A stretch of DNA of 64,000 nucleotides from Karstenula rhodostoma CBS 690.94 (GCA_010093485.1 MU001495.1:1178001-1242000), one strand, 5' to 3'. Shown: positions 23,524 through 35,102, counted from the stretch's first letter. The notes: generated by a model not told the origin, from the sequence alone. Made by a program: numbers and translations.

Positions 23524-25063
23524 ATGTCTTCATCACTTGAGAAAGAAGCAGATGGTGAGTGAAAATGTCATTGAAAGATGTCTTATGCTAAAGGAAGTAC
23601 AGAACTGCTGGCTCAGTTCCAGGATGTGAAGCCCGACACCAGCTATCTTCTGAACGAGAAACGGATTAACGCCCTCGAAGCCTGTGATCATGGCGTGCTG
23701 GCTTCCATGGACGACGAGCTGGTCAAAGATTCCGAACCACTGTACACCATGATAACAGACCAAGGCGAGAATGCTTTCAACAAGATTCAGGACGAGCATG
23801 GTCGGGACGTCTACATATGTGCCACAAAACATGCTGCCCTGTGGGTTTACGCAAATGACAGCACAGCAGACAAGCCTGCGAGTCTTGAAATTGGAGTGAT
23901 GAGCGCGAACGGTGGACAGGCATCATCCACTATCGTTGACGCGTTATGGGATCAGAAGGATCACATTATCATTGGGTCTCTGGCATTAGGCATCGGAGCT
24001 GTTGTCGGGAAGCAAATCACCGCAGCCTTGACGAAGAAAGCCGCAGAGGCTGCTGAGATTGTGGCCGCGGGCCTAGCTCGCGATGACGCCTACAAGATCC
24101 TCTCGGCCGCTCGCAAGAATGGTGACCCGGGCAAGATCAAAAGCGCCATCCAAAGGCTCGGAGATGCCAGAAAAACTGTCGATAAACTTTGGATGAAGAA
24201 CATACCCAAGGGTGGCATGGGCGAGAAGATCATGCAGCTTGCGACCAAGTATCCCAAGTTCTCCGGCTTCCTCGGCGGTACTATCGTTAGCATCGTCATG
24301 ACGATCGCATTCGAGATCATATGGCATTATATCAACAAGGACCTGTTCATCAGTGCCAGGATCTACAACTGGGATACGCGAGCTTGGGAGATCGACGATT
24401 GGTACCACGACAATGGAATTCTGGTGGGCGACGTGGCTTTTGAGAAGAAACAGATTCCTGCCGCAGGTATGTCCCATGATCCGGGAATCATATTGCACAA
24501 GAAAGTGCAGCTGAGTCATATTCCAGTCAAAACGCAACCAACACCCTGGGGCGATCGTTTGGGCACATGGAAGTCGGTCAAATTCGTGGAATACAGCTTC
24601 CAGAACAGTACGTTGTCCCCGAATATCCATTTTTAGTGGATAACACGTGCTCATAAATCGTTCTCAAATCGCAGGCTTCACGATTTTGGACGGCATCGGC
24701 ATTGCCCTCAGGGCGCGCTCAGTCGATGGCAAGAATGGTGAGTGAAGAACCGAAAACCTCATGAAATCACAAGGACTGATGGACTCGATCGTAGGCATCG
24801 CCATGGGCTACTTGTGCTCATTCACCAAGTCCAACCAGTTAATAATCAGAGAGAGTTACCCAGGGTCCATCAAAGATTTCTACTGGGACAACAACAACTG
24901 GCCATCTGAACGTCCGACAAAGGTTGAATGTGAGACCGACGGCGGCGACGGCGGCAGGATCAAAGTAACAGCAAGCACGAATGCGTTGAACGGTGCGAAG
25001 GAGGGAAAGTATGACTTTGTTGTCAACATTGGGAATCCTGGGAGGAAAGTTGAAGGGAGGTGA
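23524..25063 (+). CDS. Unrecognised protein with two hydrophobic segments
   Basis: No family recognised. The best model has exons 23524-23554, 23594-24607, 24675-24737 and 24795-25063, total 1377 nt, giving 458 aa. The first intron would be only 39 nt. Without it, translation can begin at 23578, and the rest is unchanged. Two hydrophobic stretches are visible: IIIGSLALGIGAVVG (about 135-149) and FLGGTIVSIVMTIAFEIIW (about 236-254). They flank an Ala/Lys-rich, probably helical region. No signal peptide is seen. The C-terminal part (about 300-458) is rich in aromatic and polar residues, with beta-like alternation and FYWDNNNW. The 3' end may instead splice at AG|gtgagt near 25062 and add about 35 residues. 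A membrane-inserting or intracellular-membrane protein is a guess. Confidence 0.7.
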
Positions 25064-25589
25064 GTCCTTATATATACCGTCTGCATCTGTTCAATGACAG
25101 CAATGGGATTTTAGGCAGTGAAACGGACAGGGAAAGTTTGATTTCGTCCCACACAAATGTACGGCAGATGAATCACACGCACACGATCTGTTCAACGTGA
25201 CATCCAGGAGTGCACTCTCAAGACTTGGTCCATTGATCGGTGAACCATGTCGAGGCGAGCGTAGTAGCGTATTCTTTCGTGATAAAGCGCACATAGGGAA
25301 TACATTTAGCCAATCGTTTTAATACAGTAAATGTTGTCAATTAACTATGTGTGTGTTACACATGATTTGCTCAAGGCAGGTGGACAACACTAAAGTGTGT
25401 CATGTCGTACATCATCATTAATCGTGGACACGTAATGTTGTAGCCTCCGCGCCGTTGCAATCATCGTCCTAAACCATATGCGTGGAAATAGAGTGGTCGA
25501 ATAGCGTTTCCTTACGCCATGAAACCACGCCATACCCTCCTAATTGTGAAAATTGCTGATTTCATGTATCGCATGTTCGAGATGGTCGC
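25064..25589. other. Convergent intergenic region
   Basis: About 525 nt between the 3' ends of two converging genes. It is moderately A/T-rich at 25310-25420. A possible extra last exon of the upstream gene (about 25107-25200) is described in that entry. Confidence 0.4.
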
Positions 25590-26443
25590 TCAATAAAGAG
25601 CGGGATCGCACACCTTCTTGTGGACCTTCCAGTGCTTCTTCTGGCATGCCGCACTGCAGTACCTCCTAACCTTGCACTTTCCACACTGCATCAGCGCGGA
25701 GCTATTCGCCTGAGCCGTGGCGCCGCAGCCTCCACAAGCATCCGGTTTGGCATGCTGTGCACGAAGCTCCTTGATGACCGCGGAAGTGGAAGAATCACCC
25801 ATACCGGTGTTGAAGAGGCCACCTGGACCGATGACGTTCATGCCGACGTAGCCGAAGGGATTTGGTTTGTAATCCTCGTCACTCATGGAATTGGCAGTCT
25901 CGATAAGACTCTTGGACTCGAAATCATATGGGACGCCATTGGTGAAACCATCCGGTCCGAAGAGAGCCTTGCGCATTTGCTTCAGAGCGCCAGGCATCAA
26001 ACCACCTTCGGTGTAGACCATCTTGAGCATGATGAGGTATTCGGCCGGGAGAGAGCAGCCGAGACCCATAGCGCATGCGCCGAGGAGAACATAGGCGTAG
26101 CACGGATCTTGGAGGAAGCTCCACTTGGACGGCGGCGCGAGCATGGCGGCTTTCTTCTCCTTGATGAGGTCTACAAGCACGCCGGAATCGAGGTGCTGGC
26201 GGACGATGTCGGGGTGCGTGGGATGTAGGAGGCTAAAGTAGACATGCTCTTCAGCATCTGCGTCACCGTCTGCATTGGCTTTGGCAACGGCCTCCTCCTC
26301 CAGCTTGTCGAGGCCTGCTTCGGCACCCATGTCGGAGACCATGTCGAAGTCATGGTCCGACTGAAAGAGGTCTGAGAGCTTAGTATGGCTCGTACTATTT
26401 TGGGTGGATGGCCAGTGGACTTACCGTGACCCCAGGCACCCAT
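25590..26443 (-). CDS. MYND zinc-finger protein
   Basis: Two exons, 26443-26425 and 26371-25590, total 801 nt, giving 266 aa. The 19-nt first exon encodes MGAWGH and joins in frame to LFQSDHDFDMV. The C-terminal 45 residues form a MYND finger: CGGCG, then CGKCKVRRYC, CQKKHW and HKKVC, with the full set of zinc-binding Cys and His. The preceding about 200 residues contain an acidic, helical region and a Gly-rich patch (GMGDSSTS). MYND fingers bind proline-rich partners in transcription or signalling proteins. No SET or other enzymatic domain is present, so the role is unassigned. Confidence 0.88.
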
Positions 26444-27457
26444 ATTTGCGACGGAGTTTTTGTTCGAGCGGTGCGGATCTGTGGCGTTTAGCTTCTGTGG
26501 AGTTCGGTGACTGCTGGATCACAGCTGCAGGGCGTACCGCTTGTTGCTTGTCTTTGTACCTCAATGCAGCGGGCGGTGATGTGGGGTGGAGAGAGGATGA
26601 AGCTGGTGTGATTTCTCTAGTTCGCGTAGGCAGCGGTGCAGGTAAAACGCGTCGTGTCACGCTGCGTAGAAAATGGAAGTCGCGATGACGCGCTATCACG
26701 TGACGCGTGTGACACCTGGGCAGCCCTTGAGACTCACCCCATACCTTCTACGCATCCAGACTCAACCCATACCTTCTACGCATCCGGCCTCTACCGAAGC
26801 GCTAGCTCACAGCTCGTCTCGGGTCGCATCTCATGGATGATATCTGAGTCCACGGGGACTCATCGTCCTGCAGCACGCTTCCTTTTGTATCACTTTTGGA
26901 CGGCAGTCCATGTCCATGTCCATATTTGTCTATCACTTTACGGGATACTACTTTGTAGTTCGAGTCAACAATCAGAAAACCATCGTCCTGCAGCAACTCT
27001 GCTGAGCCTGTCGCATGTGCGATCGGACGGGACGAGCTGGCTTCTCCTGTCAAATGAACTTGGCTTCCTAGCTAACAAAATGGCCAATCCGAACACAGGA
27101 TCACATATTCTGGCCTAAGTCGCTCAGCAACGAGCATCGTGAGTTTTGGTCTGATGCATGGCCAGACCATGTTTACGCGAGTTGGAGACGCTTGGCGGGG
27201 CTCGTTTTCTCCGCTCGGATTTGCGCGTCGTGTGCGGCTTCTCCGCTCCACGAGCAGGGATGCTGCGCCTCGACCTGGGAAGAGGGTTGCGAGCACTGAG
27301 CAGCGACTTCTCCGGAACCCAAATTACACACGTCAAGGACATTATGGCAAGGCAGGATTTCTCATTGCTTCAGGTGGCACTGTATATTGGTGGCGCGGTC
27401 GGTTCTCTAGAGCCCTCTCGATAGGCTAAACTAACGACTGAAGTATCTCGCCTTTAG
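26444..27457. other. Intergenic region with short direct repeats; possible 5' end of the P450
   Basis: It lies between the divergent MYND gene and the P450. It contains a 28-bp tandem pair at 26731-26786 (listed separately) and a 15-bp direct repeat, CATCGTCCTGCAGCA, at 26861 and 26981, exactly 120 nt apart. The P450 first exon must lie in about 27140-27430, but I could not fix it. Confidence 0.5.
26731..26786. repeat. 28-bp tandem direct repeat, two units
   Basis: Units start at 26731 and 26759. They share 26 of 27 aligned bases, around a core CATACCTTCTACGCATCC. Non-coding, upstream of the MYND gene. Function unknown. Confidence 0.8.
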
Positions 27458-29085
27458 TGCCTGTCGAGCGGTGTACAACGTCTACTTGCATCCGCTGGCC
27501 AAAATTCCTGGGCCCAAATTACGTGCTGCGTTCTACTTTCCCCACAATCTCGAGCTTGTTGCCGGTGATATCGTTCACAACTGGCACAAGCTGCACGAGC
27601 AGTACGGCGAAGTCGTTCGCGTGTCTCCGTCATGGATCTCCTTCACCAACCCCGACGCGTGGCGAGGTAAGATGGCCTTCTGTAGGCTTTTCCCCTGCAT
27701 GTTAGCTAATGAATCAAGATATATACGGCTATGGAAACGGGAAACCGATCCCCAAAGATCCGCTCGTGTACAACACTGCTGAGAATAGAACCCGTCCCGC
27801 AAACATCCTTTGTAGGTACTACCAATGAGACACATCATATGAAGCTGATATTTCATAAATCATAGCTTCGAACGATGCAGACCATGCCCGTATACGCCGC
27901 TGTATGAACCACGCCTTCTCCGACCAAGCCCTCCGCAGCCAAGAACCCATCATCGGCTCCTACATTACGCTGCTTATCTCTAAGCTGCAGGCTATGGCAA
28001 GAGATGGTACTCCTGTAGATATCATGCGCTACGTCAATTACACTACCTTCGACATTCTTGGAGACCTTTGTTTTGGGGAGTCATTCAATGCATTGGAGTC
28101 GGAGGAATACAGCGAGTGGATGGCCAATCTCTTCAAAGGCATCAAACTTGTACCCTTCGTCCGACTATTCAAGCAATATCCAATCATCGGTCTGCCATTC
28201 TGGATCTTGACCAAGATATTTCCGCAAATACTGGCAGCGAGGACCAAGCATGACAACTACACTGTAGAAAAGACGGCCAAGAGGATAGAGAAGAACACAG
28301 ATAGAAAAGACTTCATGAGGTAAGAGTGTTTCGTCCGTGATTAACATACGCACGCTCATGCTCTCAGCTATATATTGAAACACAACGACGAGAAAGGCAT
28401 GACCAGAGATGAGATCATGCGTACCTCAGGTGTCCTTATCGTAGCCGGCAGCGAAACCTCGGCCACCCTCCTCAGCGGAGCAATATACTACCTCCTCTCA
28501 AACCCAACATGGCTCGAAAAAGTCAGAGAAGAACTCGATGGCGCATTCAAGACAGAATCTGACATGACGTTCGCGCCGCTAGGCCAGTTGAAAGTACTTA
28601 ATGCTGTGCTCACCGAAACCTTTCGCATGTATCCCCCAGTACCTGTCATTCTGCCTCGCGCAACGGTAAAAGGAGATGCAATAGTATGCGGGACGTTCAT
28701 CCCGAAAGGCTGTACCGTAGGCGTCACGTCGTATGCGGCGTCTCGCTCGTCGCATAACTTCAGACACCCCGACATATTTGCGCCACAGAGGCATCTCGGT
28801 GACCCGGAATTTAGTGATGATAAACGGACTGTCATACAGCCCTTCTCCGTTGGGCCAAGAAACTGCATCGGCCAGGTACGTAATGTTTCGTTCAACTGTG
28901 GATGCAGCACTGACAGTCTCCAGACCATGGCGTGGCTTGAGTTGCGAGCGATTCTTGCTAAACTGTTGTGGCACTTCGACATGGAGCTTGTGGATAAATC
29001 GCAGAAGTGGGACCAGCATAAGGTCTTCGTTTTGTGGGACAAACCGGCGCTTATGGTCAGGCTAAAAATGAGGAAGCATGGGTAA
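27458..29085 (+). CDS. Cytochrome P450, CYP65-like (first exon unresolved)
   Basis: Haem monooxygenase of the fungal isotrichodermin C-15 hydroxylase-like group. Exons that can be followed are 27458-27666, 27719-27811, 27866-28319, 28368-28875 and 28924-29085. Motifs in order are HPLAKIPGPKL after the missing membrane anchor, the CYP65-type SPSWISFTNPDAWRDIYG, I-helix AGSETSAT, ETFR (ExxR), and the haem loop PFSVGPRNCIGQ with the Cys thiolate. The exon at 27458 begins with one base of a split codon, so an upstream coding exon with phase 2 is required. The best hydrophobic candidate (ATG near 27343, DFSLLQVALYIGGAVG) does not splice in the needed phase. The substrate is unknown. It is far from the PKS and probably not part of it. 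Confidence 0.88.
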
Positions 29086-29420
29086 TGTGGGATGGTTGGT
29101 CGTCCGAACTGCAACTCTGGGGACATCGTGGAGAAGGAGCAATACCTGGGACAAGATACGAAGAGTGTCAAGAGAAATTAGGGGATTCGCACTGGTTCTA
29201 CGCGAGAACGAGTATGGTACTGGGTCCACGGCCTCCACCTAAAATCCCAACACATTTCTTTCCCAAAGTCATGCAGTCTGGTAGCGAGCCCCGAATGCGC
29301 ACGAAATATCAGTGCAGGAAAGAAACATCAATGAACACTGGACGTACTGATCCTCTATTCACCATCTCTTGCAGTGCGCTCTGTCACACTCATTCCTGAT
29401 CCAACACAGGTCATTGAGCC
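29086..29420. other. Intergenic region, nothing assigned
   Basis: 335 nt between two plus-strand genes. No structure recognised. Confidence 0.4.
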
Positions 29421-30176
29421 ATGTCTCCTCGCTCCAACCAAAGCCACAAAGGCTCAGACAGTTTGAGCCACGTGGCAAGCCAACGGCAAGGGCCCGAAAG
29501 CGCGAAGGCTCATAGTACAAGGAAACGTAAGTGAAGTTTTTCCTACTTCTTCTGGTGTGTCGAATAATGTGTTGCGAAAAGCAGTGTCCCTGCGCCATTT
29601 CTAACATGTTCAGGCGGATACGTCGTCCAAAGGAACATGCGAACAAGGTGGCGTAAGTGATTCCAAGCCGGATAATGTTCTAGAGATGCGCTTTTCACAG
29701 CGGCCTCCAAGGCATGGAGCCCCTTCTCTACCCATCCACTAACGCAGGCAGACCCTTATCCAAATCAAGCAAGAATTATCCACAGACGACTACGCGGCGG
29801 CAAATTGCAGAGCGATTTCATATCATTGGTCTTGGGATCGCATATCAATCTCCAACCGGAGCAAATCTCTAGGCTGTTGAGTCAAAGCATGCATACGTGG
29901 GTGGAGCACGGACCCGAGGAATCCGAAGTGAAGATATCCGAGTGCATCAGGAAAGCCGCTGAAAGAAAGCACGCTGACGATATCGACGCGATGGTACAGC
30001 TCGCCGAAAAGCTAAAGAAGATAGATGTCGAAGAGCCGGACGATGGTCTCTCCAAGGCCAAGCCGTTCGAAGATGATGAGATGGGTGATATCCTGCCCAA
30101 AACCAGGCAAATTAGGGATGTCGAGATGGGGGGCGTGCCGGAATCGTCCGAAGCGTCAATGGATACTAGTATCTGA
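29421..30176 (+). CDS. Small unrecognised three-exon gene
   Basis: Exons 29421-29526, 29614-29652 and 29701-30176 total 621 nt, giving 206 aa. The joins are supported by GTAAGT donors, a CTAAC branch site eight bases before the first acceptor, and an unbroken frame. The first 70 residues are Ser/Arg/Lys-rich and basic. The middle has a helical, possibly coiled segment (ECIRKAAERKHADDIDAM and following). The C-terminus is acidic, with Met-rich DDEMGD and VEMGG. No domain, signal peptide or membrane segment was recognised. A MITE-like element sits only 55 nt after the stop, so it may lie in the transcript's 3' region. It could be a lineage-specific gene. Expression is untested. Confidence 0.6.
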
Positions 30177-30233
30177 GGCCGAACGAGGGTTGGACGAAAG
30201 GAAGAACCGACCTGATACACTCTCCATACCGTA

Positions 30234-30420
30234 TAAACTCACCGATAGGGGTTCGGGCGTTCACTATATTTCAGCCCTCTGAAGTATAGACTATACTACT
30301 TAACGTAAGGATTTTCTTTTTAGTTCTTTAGCTAAGATACCCCTTTTCCTTAATAAGGTAAAGAAGATATTTTAGAAGGCTAAAATACAGTAACTGTTAG
30401 ATCTCCTATCGGTGAGTTTA
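30234..30420. mobile_element. MITE-like fold-back element with TA target duplication
   Basis: The terminal 16 nt, TAAACTCACCGATAGG, recur as an exact inverted copy at the right end. With the flanking TA on each side (30232-30233 and 30421-30422) the perfect inverted match is 18 nt. The arms continue inward to about 30287 and 30367. Over 56 aligned positions I count 13 mismatches, 10 of them transitions. Nine of those ten have G/C in the left arm and A/T in the right. The core is A/T-rich and non-coding. Size, inverted ends and TA duplication fit a non-autonomous Tc1/mariner-type element. The one-sided transitions resemble repeat-induced point mutation. Confidence 0.8.
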
Positions 30421-31198
30421 TATAGTATTGGCTTGGGTTGGACTATGCTGCGAAAATACGATGGAGGTGGTCAAGCCATGGGCAGTCTTGGCACACAGTG
30501 TAAACGCTGGAGACGCTGTCCATGTACGATCTGGCAGCGAATCGGCCCGTTTTTGGGACAGGCCAGTTTACAGAAAGGATAAACAATGGTCGGTGATGAT
30601 TGGATCTTTTCCGCCATATGTCTTACTAGCTCTATCTCAAAGCGGACTGTCATTGGTGAAGGGCTGAGATAAAAGCAGACTCAACAATGTTGTCTCGCTG
30701 CAGGGTCCAGGTTGAGGGAAAGACTGCCGAGCGAATTGTTCTAGAATCGGGGTGGTTGCTCATTTAAGTCGTGAACAACGTTGCTAGCTACCGCGAGTCG
30801 GCCCATTGTAGTGCTTGGCAGAGCCGCACATCTATGCCCTCTGCAGCGTAGTGTGGCGCTTATACTTGGAAAATGTCCTGTCACTTGCGAATCTCCTTGC
30901 AGAACGTAATTGAACCCCCAGAAGTTGTTCGCGTGAGGGAAATGCGGGGTGACCCGTGGAGGACGGAACCGAGGCGGTGACGCAGAAAATCAGACACATG
31001 GAAACTGTGTTAGCGGCCCAGTTACCCTGGACTGCTTTTCTCGCTTTAGCGATAGGTCTTTCGCCTCCATGCATGTTATCTCGAATGTGGAGAACCCGTG
31101 TCGTGTGTCTGGTGGCGCTGAGATAGTCCAGATAAGATACACAGTATCCCGCCGCACCTAAGGCATGATAACCACCATGGACTGGCTCTTGTGCTGGC

Positions 31199-31205
31199 TA
31201 TAAAG
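31199..31205 (+). promoter_or_regulatory. TATA box of amino acid permease
   Basis: TATAAAG lies 96 nt before the ATG at 31301. A good positional and sequence match for a core promoter. Confidence 0.55.
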
Positions 31206-31300
31206 GCCTGCATTATCCCGCTGGGGTGCGGACAGTAGACATTGGAAAATTGAACACCCACTTCTCATTCCTCTCCCCTTTGTCCCCAGCGTCCATCGTC

Positions 31301-33039
31301 ATGGGGCGTCAAGATGAGCCCAATATCGACATTTTGCAAACCGCAAGCCGGCCCGAAGCTGAACTCGGTGACGTCTCCAACTACAAGATCCAAGAAGCTC
31401 TCAACCCTGGCTCTCTACATACCCATCGTGGCCTTCGACCTCGTCATGTCCAACTTGCCGCCATCGCAGGTGGTATTGGTGTTGGCCTCTTCGTTGGAAT
31501 CGGCAAAATCCTGGTCAATGCCGGCCCCCTCTCTCTGCTCCTTGGTTACCTGATATACGGTATTGGCTTTATCTGGCCATGCAATTTGTGCACAGCCGAG
31601 ATGGTGACATGGCTACCCATCCGCGGCAGTGTCTTCGGATTGGCAACGCGATATGTTGACCCTGCACTCGGTTTCGCGCTTGGATGGACTTACTTCTATG
31701 CTGGAGCAATGTTCGTGTGTACCGAGACCAGTGCCGTAGCAACAGTGGTGCAATTTTGGGATGTTGATGTAAGTCCGGCCGTATGGGTGGCAATGGTCCT
31801 CATTCTTTGCACGTTCTTCAATCTCGTAGCTGTCAAGTAAGTGGATCTCCCGATCGACCCGACGGCATCTCTAACAGACCCAACAGGTGGTACGGCGAGT
31901 CCGAGTTCTTAATGTCGATTACCAAAATTTTGCTCCTCATCGGCCTGGTCCTCTTCACCTTCATCACAATGGTTGGCGGTAATCCTAAGCACGACGCATA
32001 CGGGTTCCGAGCCTGGACGGGCGGAAATGCGATGCATCCGTATTATGCTGAGGGTGCTACTGGACGGTTGCTTGGTATAGGGATCTCTATTCGGTTCGCC
32101 GTTTTCACCCTCGCCGGACCAGACTTCATCAGTTTGTCTGCTGGAGAGATACAAAACCCTCGACGGACTATTCCGCGCCTCGCTCGGCTCATTTTCTACC
32201 GCTTGGTCGGGTTCTACATCATTGGCAGTCTCGCTGTTGGAATCATCTGTTCGTCGCGCGATTCCAACTTGATCCTTGCTATCAAAGGAGGCGAGCCTGG
32301 TGCTGCTGCTTCCCCTTGGGTTATCGGAATACGCAACGCTGGTGTCACCGGCGGTCTGCCTGGTCTTATCAATACTCTGATCTTGGTCTCCGCCATTTCA
32401 TGCGGTAACGCATTCGTGTATCAGACCAGCCGGACGCTGTACTCCTTAGCGCAAGAAGGGCAGGCTCCGAAGATCTTCCTGACTTGTTCCAAGAGCGGTA
32501 TCCCTTACTACTGTGTCTTGGCCGTCACATCAATCGGATGCATTACTTTCCTGGTCGCGGACAACTCTGCGATTACAGTGTTTGGATGGTTCGTTGACCT
32601 GGCAACTTCCGGACTCATTGTCAACTTCGTCGCGTTCTTCTGGGTATACCTGGGCTGGTACCGCGCCCTCAAAGCTCAGAACTTTGATCGCAAGAATCTG
32701 CCGTACTACTGCAACTTTGCCCCGTATACTGCATGGTTTGGACTGATTTTCGGCTGTCTTATTATCCTGTTCCTGGGCTTTGATTCATTCTCGCCGTTCT
32801 CGATCCAGTCGTTCATCACCACATATTTTGGCATTGCATGGGCCGCCTTCATGTTCACACTGTGGAAGATTGTCAAGAAGACCAAATTTGCCGATCCAGC
32901 AACCGTAGACATATACCATGGGAAGGCGGAGGTCGATGCTGAATGCGCTATATGGGAGGATGGAGGATTGGAGGAGAATGAGAAACAAGGTTTGGCCGAA
33001 ATGAGCGTGGTGCGGAGGACGTGGGAAAGGATCTGGTAG
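31301..33039 (+). CDS. YAT-family amino acid permease
   Basis: A plasma-membrane amino acid/proton symporter of the APC superfamily, fungal YAT branch. Exons 31301-31836 and 31887-33039 total 1689 nt, giving 562 aa, the expected size. The start at 31301 (MGRQDEPN) gives a hydrophilic cytosolic N-terminus. An ATG 75 nt upstream is in frame, but the residues it would add are not family-like. Family signatures are visible: GLRPRHVQLAAIAGGIGVGLF at TM1 (one residue substituted in the usual RHxQxIAxxGxIGTGLF), then Glu-containing TM3, and ISCGNAFVYQTSRTLYSLA in TM8. About 12 hydrophobic segments can be counted. The C-terminal tail is acidic with Lys, typical of endocytosis-regulated permeases. Substrate specificity is not decidable. 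Confidence 0.92.
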
Positions 33040-35102
33040 ATTTGTTTAACGAACTTGATTGAACAGTGCCATCGTAGGATGCATATCAAGACGTGCTGTC
33101 ATGTCTAGGTAGAAACGGGCTGCCTAAAAGGAATTGCATGTTATGTTGTGCCGAACTTGTGCATGATTTCAAGAGCCGTGTAAGTGCCTGCTTGTAAAAT
33201 CTAATGAATGTCAAGAGACCAGAATGTAATTGATGGGAGTGTTCCAGAGGTACTATTTAGGGCTGGACTTTGGGAAAGAGTAGCCGATTAGTCATCGACA
33301 TCTGCGGCCACACCATTGCGCCATCGTGTCCGCCATCTTGATTATGGATCGGAACCTATTGAAGCTCCCTGTCAGACGATTTTGTTGCATGAGGCGCAGT
33401 TCAACGGTACGGGCCGATGCCAAACCCTACACTCGGGAGTCCAACAAATCCAACATGCGCCCACGAGGCGTAGCAAACGTTTAAATTTGACTTGTAAACG
33501 TGTTACCGAGAGCCACTGGTCAACAGCTTGGAAGTAGAATTAGGGATATCTGTTTGATGGGTTGAAGGGAGAAAAACCATTATTTGACATGGGACTTGAT
33601 CGTGTTTGACAGGAAGAGGACGCGGCTCTAGCAACGTCTTGAGCCACACTCGAATAAGATTGCCAAGATTGCGTGTGGACAATGAATATCTGAAGAGGGC
33701 TTCAGGATACATCAGACCCTTCAGCAGAGCTCTCCTGCGGTTACCCAAGGTATGCTTTTAGCGCAGTCGCAAGGTGCGCGGCTCTCAAGACAGGCTGAGG
33801 CTGCATGCAGAGCTTCACCACGCAAGAAAGTCTCCTTTCAAACCAAGGCTCTTTATATCCTGGTTGCACAAGACCACAGCGGGGGTTCCGGAATGTGCAA
33901 TTCATGACAGTTTCGTCAAAGGTTACACAAGCGCATGCAGCAGCCGCGCGTTTCCCTTTCATACTGGCACAAAGCCCAAAACAGGCTCCTATGCTCGCAG
34001 GAGTTGCGTGTAGTCTACACGTCGATTGGCTCCCCAGAAAGCGGTCGTCCTTCCGACGGTCGGGTCCTTTCACGAGCGAATGTCAGGCGACCAAATGGTC
34101 CGGATCGATGGCACGATGCTAGCAGCCGAGCGTGCTATCGTACATGCGTCGCAGACAAAGACAAGCGTGCAGCTGCACCAAGTCCGGGAATGCCAATGTC
34201 GGGTGTTTGTGACTGCGCGGGAGCGGCGTTCGGAGATGAGATTGCAATGTGCGCGCTTCCTGTTCGCCCAGGCCTCGACTCGATTGGAATCAAAGCAAGC
34301 AACAATTCCGTGCAGTCTCCAGCGCGCGCGTCTACCGCCGCTCGTTCGGAAGACGGCATGAAGACTGAAGAGTGCAAGCAAGCAAGCGTTCCGTTCCGTT
34401 CCGTTGCGTTTCCCTCTCATCTCGACTCCACCGCTGGCGCATCCATCATGCCATCCCGACAATGTACCCTTCGCGTGCATGTTTCGCCATTGTCCGTCCG
34501 TGATTTGCCTGCCCCACACCCTCCCGTTTCAAACCCTCCTGGCCCGCACCTGTCAATCCACAAACCCGCGCGCGCTGTTTGACGTGCCGCAGGACTCCGA
34601 GACAGTCGTTGCCGCCGCGAGATGAAAGCTTACCTGGACGTTGCCGCTGGGAGGATGACGTGCCTGTCGGCGAGATGAGAGGGTGCGCGCGCATGCAGCG
34701 TGGCTGCGCTTGGCAGGAACGCCCCCTACCCATGGCAGTCAGCCACCACGCACGTTGTTTGGCGCAGGGGTAGCGCTGCAGAAGAGGGGAGCATTTTGTG
34801 GGCATCCAGTGGACATTCTGTGGACATTTCTGTGGGCTTCGGGTGGGGATTGCAGTGATTACTTTCTTGTTCCCTGAAACGAGACTCTTATTAAAATTTA
34901 CGACGCAGTGTTTAGTTTGTACATGATTGACCCCAGAGATGACGCGCATGACCATGTCAGGTCCCACATCATCCGTAATCATCGCCCACGACATGCAAGA
35001 AACAGGATGCGAGAACGCTGAACAAGGAGTGTAGTGGAAAAAATGAGAATGGTATTTTGTCTAGTCAAAGAAGATGCGATACGGAAAAGTTCGTAGCAGG
35101 GT
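33040..35102. other. Long convergent intergenic region
   Basis: About 2 kb between the 3' ends of the permease and the tyrosinase. The part around 33.9-34.7 kb is GC-rich and open in several frames on both strands, but no frame has recognisable motifs or splice logic. I see nothing I can support as a gene. Confidence 0.4.

Larger units (their letters stand above)
30177..31300. other. Intergenic region containing a MITE
   Basis: About 1.1 kb upstream of the permease. The MITE occupies 30234-30420. The remaining 880 nt show no gene-like frame. Confidence 0.5.

Noticed and set aside
33935..34582. 215-codon open frame in GC-rich intergenic DNA
   Set aside because: Overlapping frames on both strands are open, as expected from base composition. 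No family-like motif.
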